A program made the translations under genes and the position numbers. From Paragordius varius (taxonomy: Eukaryota; Nematomorpha), in the NCBI GenBank assembly GCA_964247055.1, contig OZ176053.1, positions 4,030,001 to 4,094,000 of the forward strand: a stretch of 64,000 bases of DNA, in the 5' to 3' direction. The notes below the pieces were generated by a model. It worked only from the letters and a program-made list of their open reading frames with translations. It ran no database searches and had not been told where the DNA came from. Positions 62,651 through 64,000 of this stretch are shown in pieces; within the stretch, counting starts at the first letter, position 1; each line of letters opens with the position of its first letter.

Positions 62651-64000
62651 ATTAAAAAGTATTTTTTTGTTAAAAATAATTAACCCTCTTTTTTGCACAC
62701 AGTGTATATATGCTTATGTTTGAAAATCCTTTTAGTTCTAATATTGTTAAAGAACATGAGTGTGTTTTGGAGTAATTGATTTGCAATCTAAAAATGATTA
62801 TAAAAATAATTTTAAGGAAAGATTTAATTGCATTTTATTTAAATTTATCAGTAATTATATTTTTCATTTAACAAATTTTCCCAAATCAATGATTTGTATA
62901 TTTTCTTGTGCTTAATGTGAAAACATTTTCAAAAACTAATTACGCAAAATGTAGCATAGAACGAGATTGACGTATGAAAATTCGCATAATTTGTTGAGGA
63001 TCTTAGTATCGCAAACACAAACGGAATTTGATACAATCCTTTTTATTGGCTTTTAAATTGTTTAATAACACTAGTCGACAAATTTGGACATTTTTGAGCA
63101 CCACCACTCATACTTTTAAATTATGACTAATTTCAGTGTTTTAAAACCGAATGTGAAAAATTTTTGATCCCGCCAATCAGAATTTTGAAATATTTTAGGT
63201 TTTACAATTTTTCAAAAACAAGAGAAAATCGAGAGAAAATTACATATAACTTTATAATAAAATGTTATTATATTATAAACTTAATATCATTTAATAAAGC
63301 GTTTTAAACTCTATCTTTTAAATATAAATATGTCATTTAAATATCAGAGAGAAAAAAATAGTACGGACTTAAACGTCAAAATTTAGTCTTTTCCTTTCAA
63401 GTGAATTTTTAATACGTATAAAAAAATTTTAAAAAAATACTAAAAAAGGCATTCTATGGTTTAAACCTTCGGCTTTTAGATAGGCTATATTTTTTTGTTA
63501 GTTTTCGTTCTTTCGAGTACTTATTAGGCTTTTTTTCTTGAGTTGGTTCTTACAAAAAATCCTTTATTTATACCTAGTGGATATACTTAATTTTTTAAAA
63601 TTATTGGTTGTTTTGTATTTTTAATTTCAGATGGATGTTGTGCAGCCACTTTTAGTAGAATTTACTATTATAAGATTGGACCATTTGTATTTACCTAATC
63701 TTTTTATTCAATTTAATTGTAGAATTTATCTAACTTTATTCTGTGAATTGGTTAATATGACATGTCAATTTGCCTGGATTTTGCTTGCAAGTCTCTCTTA
63801 TCGGGCTTTACGATTACTTATTGTTAGCTTTGCCATATCTGGCATAAATGGATCGCTTGGGGGATATGCAGAGCTTGTGCAGCCGCCCGAATCTATCACA
63901 CTATACATAAGCCCCTTTTAGATTTTTAATACTTTGGCTCTTAGCTTGCTTAGTATCTTATTTAATGCCTAGAATTTTGTTATTCATGCATGGAATATTA
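62651..64000. other. Right end of window; unplaced 96-codon ORF
   Basis: Mostly featureless AT-rich DNA. An open frame at 63631-63921 (+), just after TTTCAG, encodes a hydrophobic 96-residue peptide (MDVVQPLLVEF...). It is somewhat GC-richer than its flanks and could be an exon or repeat; I recognise no family. Confidence 0.3.

Noticed and set aside
1-64000. tRNA, rRNA, CRISPR, LTR or Polinton-type elements
   Set aside because: No cloverleaf, rRNA core, regular spacer array, paired LTRs or matching coding domains were seen.

Overview
This is an animal-like nuclear window. It is very AT-rich, its genes are split by many introns with standard stop codons, and it carries LINE, hAT and MITE debris and (TA)n tracts. 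I reconstructed four host genes by following protein-family conservation across GT..AG splice sites and checking reading phase exon by exon. No virus-derived element, CRISPR array, rRNA gene or convincing tRNA gene was seen.

Layout. 1-4600: no gene; one ~1 kb non-autonomous hAT-like element. 4625-13505 (+): a secreted M13 (neprilysin/ECE-type) zinc peptidase, 15 exons, about 899 aa. 14206-16703 (-): a TraB-domain (TRABD-like) protein, 6 exons, about 293 aa, convergent with the peptidase. 16811/16858-56272 (+): midasin (MDN1/Rea1), about 80 exons and 5,400 aa, the giant AAA+ ATPase of 60S ribosome maturation; it fills over half the window. 57010-59185 (+): a decayed RTE/CFDP2-type LINE with a hAT end inserted in it. 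59556-60919 (-): ribosomal protein eS4, 6 exons, 261 aa. 61555-62650: a ~1.1 kb palindromic foldback element. The last 1.3 kb holds only an unplaced ORF.

The most unusual trait is intron size. Most introns are 50-1000 nt, but seven are only 23-33 nt, spread over all four genes, and an eighth is possible. Each is supported by restored frame and family similarity. Introns this small are known in very few eukaryotes. Among animals, dicyemid mesozoans are the case I know, with introns averaging about 26 nt; I treat that as a hint to the lineage, not an identification. Many of the longer introns hold mobile-element debris or (TA)n tracts, and eight (TA)n tracts lie within about 60 nt upstream of a 3' splice site.

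Functionally, midasin (pre-60S remodelling) and eS4 (40S subunit) are both ribosome genes but are not arranged as a unit. Midasin and the TraB gene are divergent, with only about 107-154 bp between start codons, which suggests a shared promoter. Midasin seems to begin inside AAA1 and lacks the usual N-terminal domain. No clearly new multi-gene system is visible. The best leads are the ultrashort introns, the TA tracts at acceptors, the shortened midasin N terminus and a GC-richer hairpin/tandem element in a midasin intron.
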